Shown piece after piece: positions 23,057-31,814 of a stretch of DNA of 32,830 nucleotides. A program made the position numbers and the translations under genes. Source of the DNA: an uncultured Pelagibacteraceae bacterium. Lineage in GTDB: Bacteria > Pseudomonadota > Alphaproteobacteria > Pelagibacterales > Pelagibacteraceae. The notes under the pieces were generated by a model. That model had not been told where the DNA came from, searched no databases, and was given only the letters and a program-made list of their open reading frames with translations. The DNA lies in contig CACHWN010000001.1 of assembly GCA_902583585.1 (NCBI GenBank), positions 1 to 32,830 of the forward strand, read 5' to 3'. Each line of letters begins with the position of its first letter. Position 1 is the first letter of the stretch.

Positions 23057-24073
23057 TTAAGCCAAAGACTCTTTTTCTAAGTCCTCTGACCATTCTCCTT
23101 TTGAAGACAAACCATTCATTTTGGCTCTATGATTGAAAGCTTTTTGAATATTTTCTATATTACTCTGATTTTTTCCAAATTCTTTTAAGGCACTTGCTTG
23201 TAATCCTCTTCCATATGAAAATGTAATTAAAAAATTAGTATCATTAATTTTATTTATTTCATTTAAATTTTTACTAGCCTCGATTTCTGACTGACCGCCC
23301 GATAAAAAAGCTATTCCAGGAACACTTTTGGGGACATTTTTTTTTAAACATTCCAATGTTTTTTTTGCTATCTCTTCTGAACTAGATTTATCTTTACATT
23401 CAGAGCCTGGTATAATCATATTAGGTTTTAAAACAGTACCTTTTAAATCAACTTTATGAATTTCTAATTCATTATAACATTCATGCAAAACATTAGCAGT
23501 GGCTTCATAACATTTATTAATATTATGTGAACCATCCATTAGAACTTCTGGCTCAACAATAGGAACCATTTTTGCCTCTTGCACTAACGCTGCATATCTA
23601 GCCAATGCATGCGCATTAGACTTTATAGATTGAGATGATGGAAGTTTATCTGTTATTTTATATACTGCTCTCCACTTAGTAAACCTAGCACCGAATTTAT
23701 AATATTCTTTTAATCTTTCTCTTAATCCGTCTAAACCTTCAGTTACAGTTTCATCGTTAGATCCAGCTAGCAATTTAGCACCTTTATCCACTTTAATACC
23801 TGGAATTGCATTGCTCATTGAAATTAATTCCGGCACAGTTGGACCTAAAGTTGTTTTTTGTCTTATTGTTTCGTCAAATAAAATAACTCCACCAATAAAA
23901 TCTTTCATCGCGCTTGAATTAAATAATATTTGACGAAAATTAAGTCTATTCTTTTCTAAATTCTCAACATTGATACTTTTAAATCTTTTTGCTATTGTTG
24001 CTGTACTCTCATCTGCTGCTAAAATTCCTTTGCCTTTAGCACACATTTTTTTTGCTATTTCATTTAAATTCAT
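23057..24073 (-). CDS. fba: Class I fructose-bisphosphate aldolase
   Basis: This 338-aa enzyme interconverts fructose 1,6-bisphosphate and triose phosphates through a Schiff base. 'GKGILAADESTATIAKRF' is the class I N-terminal signature, Lys133 lies in 'FTKWRAVYKI', and the Schiff-base Lys216 is in 'VLKPNMI'. 'AFLSGGQSEIEAS' and 'TFSYGRGLQASAL' follow. It is the eukaryote-like class I form, not the zinc class II. It starts 10 nt after pgk and lies in the tkt-pgk-fba set, so it serves glycolysis/gluconeogenesis and pentose supply. Confidence 0.96.
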   Translation of the reverse strand: MNLNEIAKKMCAKGKGILAADESTATIAKRFKSINVENLEKNRLNFRQILFNSSAMKDFIGGVILFDETIRQKTTLGPTVPELISMSNAIPGIKVDKGAKLLAGSNDETVTEGLDGLRERLKEYYKFGARFTKWRAVYKITDKLPSSQSIKSNAHALARYAALVQEAKMVPIVEPEVLMDGSHNINKCYEATANVLHECYNELEIHKVDLKGTVLKPNMIIPGSECKDKSSSEEIAKKTLECLKKNVPKSVPGIAFLSGGQSEIEASKNLNEINKINDTNFLITFSYGRGLQASALKEFGKNQSNIENIQKAFNHRAKMNGLSSKGEWSEDLEKESLA

Positions 24074-24083
24074 AAGAGATTGT

Positions 24084-25274
24084 TTATTTTAAAACACTAA
24101 GACCAGGCAAGTCTTTTCCCTCTAAGTATTCTAAAAATGCACCACCTGCTGTTGATAAGTGGGAAAAAGAAAGTTTATTTTTACTCTTATTTATCGCAGC
24201 TAAAGTGTCTCCCCCGCCGAGAACCGAAATCAAACTTTTTTTTTTAGTATTATTTGAAATAAATTCCGCTATGGATATAGTCCCATTTAAAAAGTTTTCA
24301 TTCTCAAAATACCCTGCTGGCCCATTCCATAATACCGTTTTTGATTTATCAATTGTCTGTTTAATTTTTTTAATTGTTTTAAATCCAATGTCTAAAATAA
24401 GTTCATTTTCTAAAATTTGAGTTAAATCTTTATTTTTTCCCTTTCCCTCGAAGTTAGTTGCAACAATACAATCCTCTGGAATAAGAATTTCACATTTATA
24501 CTTGCTAGCTTCATGGTAAATTTTTTTTATAATTTCTTTGGTATTATTTTCAATTAGTGATTTACCGACACTAAAATTTTTATAAACGAAAAAATTATTA
24601 GCCATTGCACCAACAATTACTAGATTATTTATTTTCTTAACCAAATTAATAATTAAATTAATTTTAGTTGAAATTTTCGATCCCCCAATAATACATGTTA
24701 CAGGATCTTTTTTATCCTTAATTATAAGATTAATTGAATCAACTTCTTTTTTTAAAAGGGGTCCAGCGTAACTTTTACTTACGAATTTAGTAATTTTATG
24801 TATTGATGCCTGTTTTCTATGAGAACAGGAAAAAGCATCATTTATGTAAATATCACCGATTGAGCCCAACCTTTTTGAAAAATTTTCGTCATCTTTCATT
24901 TCCTCTTTAAAAAATCTAATATTTTCAACTACTATCACTTCGCTCTTTTTTAATTGAGAAAATTTATCTTGAACTTCGTTATCAAAATCTCCAGAGAAAA
25001 AATAAACATTAGTTTGAAGTATATTTTTAAGATATTTATAAATTGGAATTAAAGAAAGAGCAGGATCTCTTTCCCCCTTTGGCCGACCAAGATGGCTTAT
25101 AATTATTATTTTTGCTTTTTTTTCAATTAATCTTTTAATTAAAGGTAAACATAATGTTATCCTTGTATCATCTATAATTATTTTATCTTTAAGAGGAACA
25201 TTTAAATCTAGTCTTAAAATAACTTTTTTATTTTGCACATCCAAACTATCAGGAAAAAATTTTATTTTATCCAT
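24084..25274 (-). CDS. pgk: Phosphoglycerate kinase
   Basis: This 396-aa enzyme interconverts 1,3-bisphosphoglycerate/ADP and 3-phosphoglycerate/ATP. 'VILRLDLNVPL' and 'IISHLGRPKGERDPALSL' carry the substrate Arg/His residues, 'IGGSKISTKINLI' is the nucleotide-side Lys, and 'VLGGGDTLAAI' near the C-terminus binds phosphate. The ATG at 25274 is preferred over the TTG one codon earlier. It comes 9 nt after tkt. The gap (GAPDH) gene often found between tkt and pgk in alphaproteobacteria is absent here. Confidence 0.97.
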   Translation of the reverse strand: MDKIKFFPDSLDVQNKKVILRLDLNVPLKDKIIIDDTRITLCLPLIKRLIEKKAKIIIISHLGRPKGERDPALSLIPIYKYLKNILQTNVYFFSGDFDNEVQDKFSQLKKSEVIVVENIRFFKEEMKDDENFSKRLGSIGDIYINDAFSCSHRKQASIHKITKFVSKSYAGPLLKKEVDSINLIIKDKKDPVTCIIGGSKISTKINLIINLVKKINNLVIVGAMANNFFVYKNFSVGKSLIENNTKEIIKKIYHEASKYKCEILIPEDCIVATNFEGKGKNKDLTQILENELILDIGFKTIKKIKQTIDKSKTVLWNGPAGYFENENFLNGTISIAEFISNNTKKKSLISVLGGGDTLAAINKSKNKLSFSHLSTAGGAFLEYLEGKDLPGLSVLK

Positions 25275-25283
25275 CAATTTAAA

Positions 25284-27266
25284 TTATTCTCTTAATTTTT
25301 TTTGAATCAAATTAGCTATCTTTTCCTCTGATAAGCCAAAATGATTATAAACATCTTTGTATGGTGCGCTTTTTCCAAACTTATCTATACCAATATTTAT
25401 ACCTTTATTTTTTACAAATTTTTGCCAAGAAACTATACTCCCCGCTTCCAATGTAACAATTAAAGAGTCTTCATCTATAATATCTTTACGAAAATTTTCT
25501 GGTTGTTTATCAAAAAGTTCTATACATGGCATTGAGACGACTTTAGAGTGGATATTGTTTTGCTTAAGAATTTCTTGAATTTTTAAAGCTAGCTCTACTT
25601 CAGTTCCAGATGCTACTAATGTTACTTTGCTTTCATGAGAAGTAATATTAACTATATATGCGCCTTTTTCACATTTATTTTCTTTAGTGTTTTTGGGATT
25701 GATGTAAGGAACTTTTTGTCTTGATAAAGCAATAGCACTTGGAGTCCCATTGCTTTTTAAAGCTATTTCCCAACACTCTAAAGTTTCATTTATATCAGCT
25801 GGTCTAAAAACGTTTAAGTTTGGAATCGCTCTTAGTCCAGTAAGTTGTTCAATAGGTTGATGAGTAGGGCCATCCTCCCCTAGGCCAATGGAGTCATGAG
25901 AAAATATATATATTACTTTTAGACCCATTAAAGCAGATAATCTTATTGAAGGTTTACTGTAGTCAGAAAAAATTAAAAATGTTCCACCATATGGTATTAA
26001 ACCTCCATAAAGAGCCATTCCATTCATAATTGCAGACATACCGTGTTCTCTTACTCCATAATGTATGTAATTTCCGTTAAAATTTTTGGAATTTATAATT
26101 TTAGAATTATTAGTTTTTGTATTATTTGATCCACTTAAATCAGCAGAACCACCTATGAGCTGTGGCAGTAAAGTAGAAATACTTTCAATTGATGCCATTG
26201 AACACTGTCTAGTTGCTAGGCTTGGTTTAGAGTCAAAATATTTAGTTTTTTCTTTCTCAATTAAGCTTTCTAAATCCCTCGATTCAGAGTTTGAGTAATT
26301 TTTTTCTAATTCTCTTTTTATTTTTGAATTTTTTTTGTCGAGGGTTTCTTGCCATTTTTTTTCTAGACCTTCTCCCTTATTGCCAATTCTTCTCCACTCA
26401 TCTAACACTTCTTTAGGAATTTCAAACGGTTTATTATTCCATTTAAGTTTTTTTCTTACTAATTTGATCTCCTCATCACCAAGAGGTGAACCGTGCGAGG
26501 ATGCTTTCCCAGACTTATTTGGCGATCCGAAGCCAATAACAGTTTTGCAAGATATAATCGTTGGTTTGTTAGATTTGGATGCTTTAGAAATAGCTTTTGT
26601 GATTTGTTTTTCCTTATGCCCATTAATATCTATGAAATTCCAACCATATGACTCAAATCTTTTCTTATAATTATCAGAAACACTCAAAGAAGTAGAGCCA
26701 TCTATTGATATCCTATTATTATCAAAGAAAACTATTAAATTTTTTAATTTAAGGTGCCCAGCTAAACTCATTGCTTCGTGACTTATCCCCTCCATAAGAT
26801 CTCCATCACTAGCAATTACATAGGTTTTATTATTAATTATATTTGAACCAAATTTTTTTCTATAAATTTCCTCAGCTATTGCCATACCTACACCATTACC
26901 TAATCCTTGACCTAACGGACCAGTAGTCGTCTCAATTCCAGTTCCTTTTTTATACTCAGGATGGCCTGCACAAATAGAGTTAAGTTGTCTAAAATTTTTT
27001 ATATCTTCAATAGAAACACTTTTGTAGCCTGTTAAGTAAAGTAAAGAGTAAAGTAGCATTGAACCATGTCCAGCTGACAAAATAAACCTGTCTCTATTAA
27101 TCCAGCTAGGATTTTTTGGATTAAACCTGAGGTGGTATTTAAAAAGAACTGTAGCTACGTCAGCCATGCCCATTGGCATCCCAGGGTGACCAGAGTTTGC
27201 TTTTTGTACAGCATCGATTGATAAAAATCTAACTGCATTTGATAATTGATTTAAATTTATGTTCAC
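25284..27266 (-). CDS. tkt: Transketolase
   Basis: This 660-aa thiamine-diphosphate enzyme transfers two-carbon units among sugar phosphates. '[10 protein letters not shown]' and 'LSAGHGSML' hold N-terminal active-site His residues, the ThDP/Mg motif is '[14 protein letters not shown]...NN', and the pyrimidine domain has '[17 protein letters not shown]' and '[15 protein letters not shown]'. The start is GTG at 27266 (reads MNINLN), with only a weak AGG upstream. It heads the minus-strand core run (tkt-pgk-fba-thiE-efp-suhB-rpmE-trcR). Confidence 0.97.
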   Translation of the reverse strand: MNINLNQLSNAVRFLSIDAVQKANSGHPGMPMGMADVATVLFKYHLRFNPKNPSWINRDRFILSAGHGSMLLYSLLYLTGYKSVSIEDIKNFRQLNSICAGHPEYKKGTGIETTTGPLGQGLGNGVGMAIAEEIYRKKFGSNIINNKTYVIASDGDLMEGISHEAMSLAGHLKLKNLIVFFDNNRISIDGSTSLSVSDNYKKRFESYGWNFIDINGHKEKQITKAISKASKSNKPTIISCKTVIGFGSPNKSGKASSHGSPLGDEEIKLVRKKLKWNNKPFEIPKEVLDEWRRIGNKGEGLEKKWQETLDKKNSKIKRELEKNYSNSESRDLESLIEKEKTKYFDSKPSLATRQCSMASIESISTLLPQLIGGSADLSGSNNTKTNNSKIINSKNFNGNYIHYGVREHGMSAIMNGMALYGGLIPYGGTFLIFSDYSKPSIRLSALMGLKVIYIFSHDSIGLGEDGPTHQPIEQLTGLRAIPNLNVFRPADINETLECWEIALKSNGTPSAIALSRQKVPYINPKNTKENKCEKGAYIVNITSHESKVTLVASGTEVELALKIQEILKQNNIHSKVVSMPCIELFDKQPENFRKDIIDEDSLIVTLEAGSIVSWQKFVKNKGINIGIDKFGKSAPYKDVYNHFGLSEEKIANLIQKKLRE

Positions 27267-27323
27267 TTTTAATTACCTATATAGACTTAGAGAAAGTATA
27301 TCAATATTATGATATAAAACTTT
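27267..27323. promoter_or_regulatory. Divergent promoter region between tkt and the zapA operon
   Basis: This 57-nt spacer must drive tkt (-) and the coiled-coil/zapA operon (+). On the + strand TATGAT (27308-27313) is a good -10 but has no clear -35 and leaves a very short leader to 27324. On the - strand TTGATA (27299-27304) and TATATA (27278-27283) are 15 nt apart, a bit short. The calls are tentative because the spacer is AT-rich. Confidence 0.35.
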
Positions 27324-27647
27324 ATGAGCATAATTGAAGAGAAAGAAAAAAATCTAAATCAATTAATTAATAAGTTGAATTCTATTACTTTAACTTATTC
27401 ACAACCAAATCATGAACTGGAAAAAATTAAACATGAAAAAAGTGAAATATTGAGACAAAAAAATGAGTTAGAGAGAAAAAATCAAGAATTAATGAGAGAA
27501 CATAAATACTTAAAAGAAAAAATTCAAAATCTTCAATTAGAGATAAAAAAGAAATCTGAGTTGGAAGAAAATTTTAATCAAGAAATAGATGAATTAACTC
27601 AAGAGACAGAAAATTTGGTCTCTGATATCGAAAAATGGCAAATGTAA
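27324..27647 (+). CDS. Coiled-coil protein upstream of zapA (ZauP/DUF4164-like)
   Basis: This 107-aa protein is almost entirely a predicted coiled coil (residues about 1-103), rich in Glu, Lys, Leu and Asn, with heptad-like spacing from 'HELEKIKHEKSEILRQKNELE' onward. It has no signal or membrane span. Its ATG frame overlaps zapA by 13 nt. In Caulobacter a coiled-coil partner of ZapA (ZauP, 'ZapA upstream protein') is encoded in the same place, so I infer a Z-ring accessory role. Coiled coils align poorly, so identity rests on position. Confidence 0.65.
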   Translation: MSIIEEKEKNLNQLINKLNSITLTYSQPNHELEKIKHEKSEILRQKNELERKNQELMREHKYLKEKIQNLQLEIKKKSELEENFNQEIDELTQETENLVSDIEKWQM

Positions 27648-28081
27648 ATATAAAATTTAATAATAAAGATTATCTTCTCTCTTGCGACGACGGTCAGGAA
27701 GAGTCTCTCAAAAGACTAACAAAATTTTTAGATCAAAAATATTTAGAGTTAAAAGAAAAACTTGGAAATATTGGGGAAAATAAACTATTATTAATTACAA
27801 CAATTAAATTAATTGATGAATATTTTGACCTAAAGCAAAAGGTTTCAAATCAAAAATTAAAATTAGATGAAATTTCAAGTAAGTTTAAAGAGATTAAGTC
27901 TTTAGCAATAGAATATAAAAAAGATAAAGATAATGAGATTAATAAGCTAAATAAAGAATTAGAAATGTTTAGAAAATTAATTGAAAAAAATAACAATCTT
28001 TACGAGACTATGCTCGATAAAACCACACAGTCACTTGAAAAGATAATTTCAAATTCAGAGTCTCTATCTAAAATACAATAA
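27635..28081 (+). CDS. zapA: Cell division protein ZapA
   Basis: This 148-aa protein has the ZapA head 'ANVNIKFNNKDYLLSCDDGQEESLKRLTKFLDQKYLELKEK' and then 'ENKLLLITTIKLIDEYFDLKQK', followed by a long coiled coil (about 75-145). ZapA tetramers bundle FtsZ filaments at the division site. The C-terminal coil is longer than in E. coli ZapA (109 aa). It starts inside the ZauP-like gene and is followed without any gap by the cyclo-ligase gene. Confidence 0.9.
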   Translation: MANVNIKFNNKDYLLSCDDGQEESLKRLTKFLDQKYLELKEKLGNIGENKLLLITTIKLIDEYFDLKQKVSNQKLKLDEISSKFKEIKSLAIEYKKDKDNEINKLNKELEMFRKLIEKNNNLYETMLDKTTQSLEKIISNSESLSKIQ

Positions 28082-28630
28082 ATGGATAGAAAAGGGTTAA
28101 TCAGAAAGAAATTTTTTCTTAAAAGAAAAACTAAATATTTCGACATAAGTGAAAAATACTTTTTACCTCTTATTAATTTAATTAAAAAAAAATTTATAAA
28201 TAAAAAGAATATTTCATTATATTACCCAAATTCTTATGAAATCAATATATTTAGAATATTTGATGTAGAATATTTTAAATGTTTTAATTATTCATTACCA
28301 ATTATTGAAAAAGAAAAAGAGATGAATTTTTACAAATGGAAAAAAAATGAAATTTTAGTTTTAAATAAGTATGGCATACCGGAACCTTTAAAAACAAAAA
28401 AGATAGTTCCTAACATCGTTCTGGTGCCTCTACTGGCATTCGACAAGCACAAAAATAGAATTGGTTATGGCAAAGGTTTCTATGATAAATATCTTAATAA
28501 ATATCTAAAAATATACAAAAATATTCTTACAGTTGGTGTTGCTTTTTCTTTTCAAAAATCTCATAACCTGCCAGTAAATAAGAAAGATTTTAGACTTAAT
28601 TATATTCTTACAGAAAAAGGAATTTTTTAA
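28082..28630 (+). CDS. fau: 5-formyltetrahydrofolate cyclo-ligase
   Basis: This 182-aa enzyme converts 5-formyl-THF to 5,10-methenyl-THF with ATP. 'MDRKGLIRKKFFLKRK' is the usual basic N-terminal helix, and 'VPLLAFDKHKNRIGYGKGFYDKYL' is the family signature (G-Y-G-K-G-F-Y-D). It starts on the base after zapA's stop and overlaps ymdB by 1 nt. In many proteobacteria 6S RNA lies between zapA and this gene; there is no space for it here. Confidence 0.93.
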   Translation: MDRKGLIRKKFFLKRKTKYFDISEKYFLPLINLIKKKFINKKNISLYYPNSYEINIFRIFDVEYFKCFNYSLPIIEKEKEMNFYKWKKNEILVLNKYGIPEPLKTKKIVPNIVLVPLLAFDKHKNRIGYGKGFYDKYLNKYLKIYKNILTVGVAFSFQKSHNLPVNKKDFRLNYILTEKGIF

Positions 28631-29436
28631 TGAAAATTTTAGTCTTAGGAGACATAATGGGATTGTCTGGAAGAGATGTTCTTAAAAGAAAACTTCCAAA
28701 AATTATTAAAGACAATAAGATTGATTTTTCAATAGTTAACGGTGAAAATGCTGCAGATGATGGGAAAGGGATTACTAAAAAAATAGTAGAAGATATTTTT
28801 TTACTTGGTATTGATGTAATTACTTCAGGAAATCATATTTGGGACAAACAAGAAACTTCAAAATTTATTGAAAAAGAAAAAAGATTGTTAAGGCCCGCAA
28901 ATTTTGTTGAGGGGACTCCAGGCGACGGTTTTGGAATTTATACCACTAAGGACAATAAATACAAAATTGGAGTAATAAACTTGATGGGCAATGTTTTTAT
29001 GAGAAAAACAGATGATGTTTTTAAAAAAGCAAAAGATATTTGTAAAAAAATTATTTTGAAAAAGAATGTTGATTTTTTAGTAGTTGATTTTCATGGAGAA
29101 ATTACAAGTGAGAAGATGGCTATTGGATATTTTTTTGATGGTCTCTCGACTTGTGTAGTTGGTACTCACACACATGTTCCTACAGCCGATACAAGAATCT
29201 TAGAAAAAGGTACAGCTTATCAAACTGATATAGGCATGTGCGGAGACTATAATTCAGTAATTGGGATGAATAAAGAAAACTCTTTAAAAAGATTTTTAAA
29301 AGATAAAAGTGCGATGAGTCATTTTCCTTCAAGTGGAGAGGGTACATTATCGGGCGTCATAGTAGAAGCTGATCACAAAACAGGTTTGGCAAATAAAATT
29401 ACTAGATTAATTACCGGGGGAGAATTAGAAAAGTAA
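28630..29436 (+). CDS. TIGR00282/YmdB-type metallophosphoesterase
   Basis: This 268-aa protein belongs to the YmdB/TIGR00282 family of dinuclear-metal phosphodiesterases (2',3'-cyclic nucleotides and cAMP are known substrates of Bacillus YmdB). Metal ligands are visible: Asp in 'LVLGDIMGLSGRDVL', Glu/Asn in 'NGENAADDGKGIT', Asn/His in 'TSGNHIWD', His in 'VDFHGEITSEKMA' and 'GTHTHVPTAD'. It sits between fau and yebC with a 1-nt overlap and a 2-nt gap, as in other alphaproteobacteria. Confidence 0.93.
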   Translation: MKILVLGDIMGLSGRDVLKRKLPKIIKDNKIDFSIVNGENAADDGKGITKKIVEDIFLLGIDVITSGNHIWDKQETSKFIEKEKRLLRPANFVEGTPGDGFGIYTTKDNKYKIGVINLMGNVFMRKTDDVFKKAKDICKKIILKKNVDFLVVDFHGEITSEKMAIGYFFDGLSTCVVGTHTHVPTADTRILEKGTAYQTDIGMCGDYNSVIGMNKENSLKRFLKDKSAMSHFPSSGEGTLSGVIVEADHKTGLANKITRLITGGELEK

Positions 29437-29438
29437 AT

Positions 29439-30167
29439 ATGGCAGGACATTCTCATTGGGCTGGCATTAAGCATAAGAAGGGTAGGGCAGATAAAGAGAG
29501 GTCAAAAATATTTTCTAAACTTTCTAGAGAAATAACAGTCGCTGCTAAACTAGGTGATATAGATCCAAATACGAACCCTAGATTGAGAACAGCAATTCAA
29601 GCAGCAAAACAAGCAAACATGCCTAAAGACAATATATTAAGAGCTATAAGTAAATCGGAAATTTCTGGAGAGAAAAATTATGAAAATTTGAGATATGAAG
29701 GCTATGGACCTTTTAATATCGCATTTATCATTGAAACTTTAACAGATAATAAAAACAGGTCAGCATCTAGCATCAGAACAGTATTACAAAAAAATGGAGG
29801 TAGTTTAGGAGAATCAGGATCTACAACACATATGTTTACTAGTTGTGGAATTATTCATATTGAAAAAGCTAAAATTAGCGAAGAAGAAGCATTTGAAATA
29901 GCTATAAATTCTGGAGCCAAAGATTGTATAAGTATAAAAGATTTTTACGAAATTATTACAAAAAAAGAGGATTTTTATAAAATAAAAACAGAGTTGGAAA
30001 AAAAAATAGATAATTTTGTGTACTCGGCGATAGAGTGGAGAGCATCGAATTACTTAAAATTAAATAAAGTACAAAGTGAAAAAATGTTAGAAGTTTTAAG
30101 TGCACTTGAGGAATTAGATGATGTGCAAAATATATTTACTAATGCAATTTTAGAAAGCAAATTATGA
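29439..30167 (+). CDS. yebC: YebC/PmpR family protein
   Basis: This 242-aa protein begins 'MAGHSHWAGIKHKKGRADKERSKIFSKLSREITVAAKLG', the diagnostic YebC N-terminus, with 'RYEGYGPFNIAFIIETLTDNKNRS' and 'GGSLGESGSTTHMF' in the middle domain. Members are described as DNA-binding regulators, and recent work links some to ribosomes stalled on polyproline; its role here is not settled. It overlaps the ruvC-like gene by 4 nt. Confidence 0.96.
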   Translation: MAGHSHWAGIKHKKGRADKERSKIFSKLSREITVAAKLGDIDPNTNPRLRTAIQAAKQANMPKDNILRAISKSEISGEKNYENLRYEGYGPFNIAFIIETLTDNKNRSASSIRTVLQKNGGSLGESGSTTHMFTSCGIIHIEKAKISEEEAFEIAINSGAKDCISIKDFYEIITKKEDFYKIKTELEKKIDNFVYSAIEWRASNYLKLNKVQSEKMLEVLSALEELDDVQNIFTNAILESKL

Positions 30168-30652
30168 AAGTTGTTGGTATAGATCCTGGTTTAAGTGGAG
30201 CAATAGCTATTTTAAAAGATAAAAAGGTACTTAGCATTTTCGATATGCCTGTTATGGCTGAAGGAAAAAAAAATAAAAGACAATTAAATAGCGCTCAACT
30301 TGTAAACATTATAAAAGAAAATATATTAAAAAACGAGGATGTTGCTGTTGTAGTCGAGCAAGTCAACGCAATGCCTGGTCAAGGTGTAACAAGTATGTTT
30401 AATTTTGGGCAAACTTTTGGAGCTATTAAAGGTGTTTGTGCTGCGCTTAGTTTACCAATTTTTTTTGTAAGACCCTCCAAATGGAAAAAACATTTTGAAC
30501 TTATAAACTCTTCTAAGGATGCAAGTAGAACCAAAGTTATTGAGATGTATCCCTCTTTATCTAATCAACTAGCAAAAAAAAAGGATGTAAATAAGTCAGA
30601 TGCCATCTTAATTGCAAGATACTTTGATGATCAAAGGGCAAGGGAAAACTGA
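30164..30652 (+). CDS. ruvC: RuvC-like Holliday junction resolvase (phage-like subtype)
   Basis: This 162-aa RNase H-fold nuclease would cleave Holliday junctions. Acidic active-site residues are D7 ('GIDPGLSG'), E65 ('VVVEQV') and D146 ('KSDAILIARY'); position 143, aligned with D138 of E. coli RuvC, is Asn. The central 'EQVNAMPGQGVTSMFNFGQTFG' and 'RPSKWKKHF' look more like RuvC-like proteins of phages than textbook RuvC. Yet it sits in the normal ruvC place after yebC (4-nt overlap). The usual ruvA and ruvB are not downstream; tolQ begins 56 nt later. Function is well supported by residues and synteny, subtype less so. Confidence 0.82.
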   Translation: MKVVGIDPGLSGAIAILKDKKVLSIFDMPVMAEGKKNKRQLNSAQLVNIIKENILKNEDVAVVVEQVNAMPGQGVTSMFNFGQTFGAIKGVCAALSLPIFFVRPSKWKKHFELINSSKDASRTKVIEMYPSLSNQLAKKKDVNKSDAILIARYFDDQRAREN

Positions 30653-30708
30653 TATAAATTCTCAAAAAACGCCAAATTCATGACACATTCTAAAAGTAAT
30701 CAACTTTA

Positions 30709-31389
30709 ATGGAACAAGATATTGCAACTCAAATAGTTGGCCTAGGTGGAGCATCTGACTTTTCTTTATGGAAATTATTTTTGAGAGCAGATTTTGTAGT
30801 GAAATTTGTAATAATTTTGTTAATAGCTAGCTCAATTTTTTCATGGGCACTAATTTTTGATAAATTTAAGTTATTTAAAAGTATAAACATCTCAATAGAG
30901 GAATTTGAAAAAAAATTTTGGAAAGCTAAATCAGCAGAAAGTTTCAATAATAGTTTACCCGCAAACTCTACAGATCCAGCTACTTTAATATTTAAAGCTG
31001 CAATGGCTGAACTCTTAAAAACTAAAAGACAATCTTCCTCTGTACAAGCAGCAAGAGTTGGAAGAGTCATTGAGATTGCAACGGATAAAGAACTCAGAAA
31101 AGTTGAGAAAAATTTCACTTTTTTAGCAACTGTAGGATCAACAGCCCCTTTTATTGGTTTATTTGGAACTGTCTGGGGTATAATGAATTCTTTTCAATCT
31201 ATAGCAATTTCAAGAAACACAAGTTTAGCAATAGTTGCACCTGGAATCGCCGAAGCATTATTTGCAACCGCGTTAGGTCTTTTAGCTGCAATTCCAGCTG
31301 TTGTAGCTTATAATAAATTTAACAGCGATTCTCAAAAATATTTTTCAAGAGTTGACAACTTCTCAAAAAGATTTTTAACAATAATTTAA
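30709..31389 (+). CDS. tolQ: Tol-Pal system protein TolQ
   Basis: This 226-aa inner-membrane protein is a proton-channel subunit of the Tol-Pal machine that constricts the outer membrane during division. TM1 is at about 31-50, and TM2 and TM3 at about 137-160 and 172-200. 'TFLATVGSTAPFIGLFGTVWGIMNSF' and 'AIVAPGIAEALFATALGLLAAIPAVVAYN' are the MotA/TolQ/ExbB signatures. It follows the ruvC-like gene after 56 nt in which I see no clear promoter. tolR begins 3 nt after it. Confidence 0.96.
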   Translation: MEQDIATQIVGLGGASDFSLWKLFLRADFVVKFVIILLIASSIFSWALIFDKFKLFKSINISIEEFEKKFWKAKSAESFNNSLPANSTDPATLIFKAAMAELLKTKRQSSSVQAARVGRVIEIATDKELRKVEKNFTFLATVGSTAPFIGLFGTVWGIMNSFQSIAISRNTSLAIVAPGIAEALFATALGLLAAIPAVVAYNKFNSDSQKYFSRVDNFSKRFLTII

Positions 31390-31392
31390 ATA

Positions 31393-31806
31393 ATGTCTTT
31401 CAAATTTAACCGCTCTAGAAAAGAACCTATGAGCGAGATAAATGTGACACCTTTTGTGGATGTCATGCTTGTTCTCCTAATAATTTTTATGGTTACGGCG
31501 CCTCTTTTGACGGTTGGCGTGCAAGTAGATTTGCCCGAGTCTGCGGCGGACTCTTTGCCTGATGATCAAGAGCCTTTAACTATTAGCATCAACTCTAAAG
31601 GTGAAATTTATATACAAGAACATCAAGTTTCATATCAGCAAATGATACCAAAATTATTGGCAATTGCAAAAAACCGAACTGATACCAGAATATATGTAAG
31701 GGGAGATAAGAATATCAATTACGGAAGAGTTCTTGAAGTTATGGGGACTTTGTCCGGAGCAGGGTTTTCAAAAGTAGCGTTAATTTCAGAGCCATACAAA
31801 AGTTAG
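31393..31806 (+). CDS. tolR: Tol-Pal system protein TolR
   Basis: This 137-aa protein has one transmembrane helix (about 22-40) with the proton-carrying Asp23 in 'EINVTPFVDVMLVLLIIFMV', then a periplasmic domain ('VQVDLPESAADSLP', 'YVRGDKNINYGRVLEVMGTL'). It works with TolQ to energise TolA. The tolA start is 8 nt after its stop. Confidence 0.96.
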   Translation: MSFKFNRSRKEPMSEINVTPFVDVMLVLLIIFMVTAPLLTVGVQVDLPESAADSLPDDQEPLTISINSKGEIYIQEHQVSYQQMIPKLLAIAKNRTDTRIYVRGDKNINYGRVLEVMGTLSGAGFSKVALISEPYKS

Positions 31807-31814
31807 GATGAAAT

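Noticed and set aside
23052-23093. Upstream ATG start for thiE at 23093
   Set aside because: It would overlap fba by 37 nt and add residues with no family match; TTG at 23051 begins right at the first conserved strand.
22380-23100. TPP riboswitch for thiE
   Set aside because: thiE lies inside an operon with no leader space upstream and I see no THI-box core.
26335-26670. 111-codon open frame on the + strand within the transketolase gene
   Set aside because: Antisense shadow of tkt with no recognisable motif and no ribosome site.
28060-28100. 6S RNA between zapA and the 5-formyl-THF cyclo-ligase gene
   Set aside because: The two genes abut with no spacer, so the usual proteobacterial 6S position is empty here.
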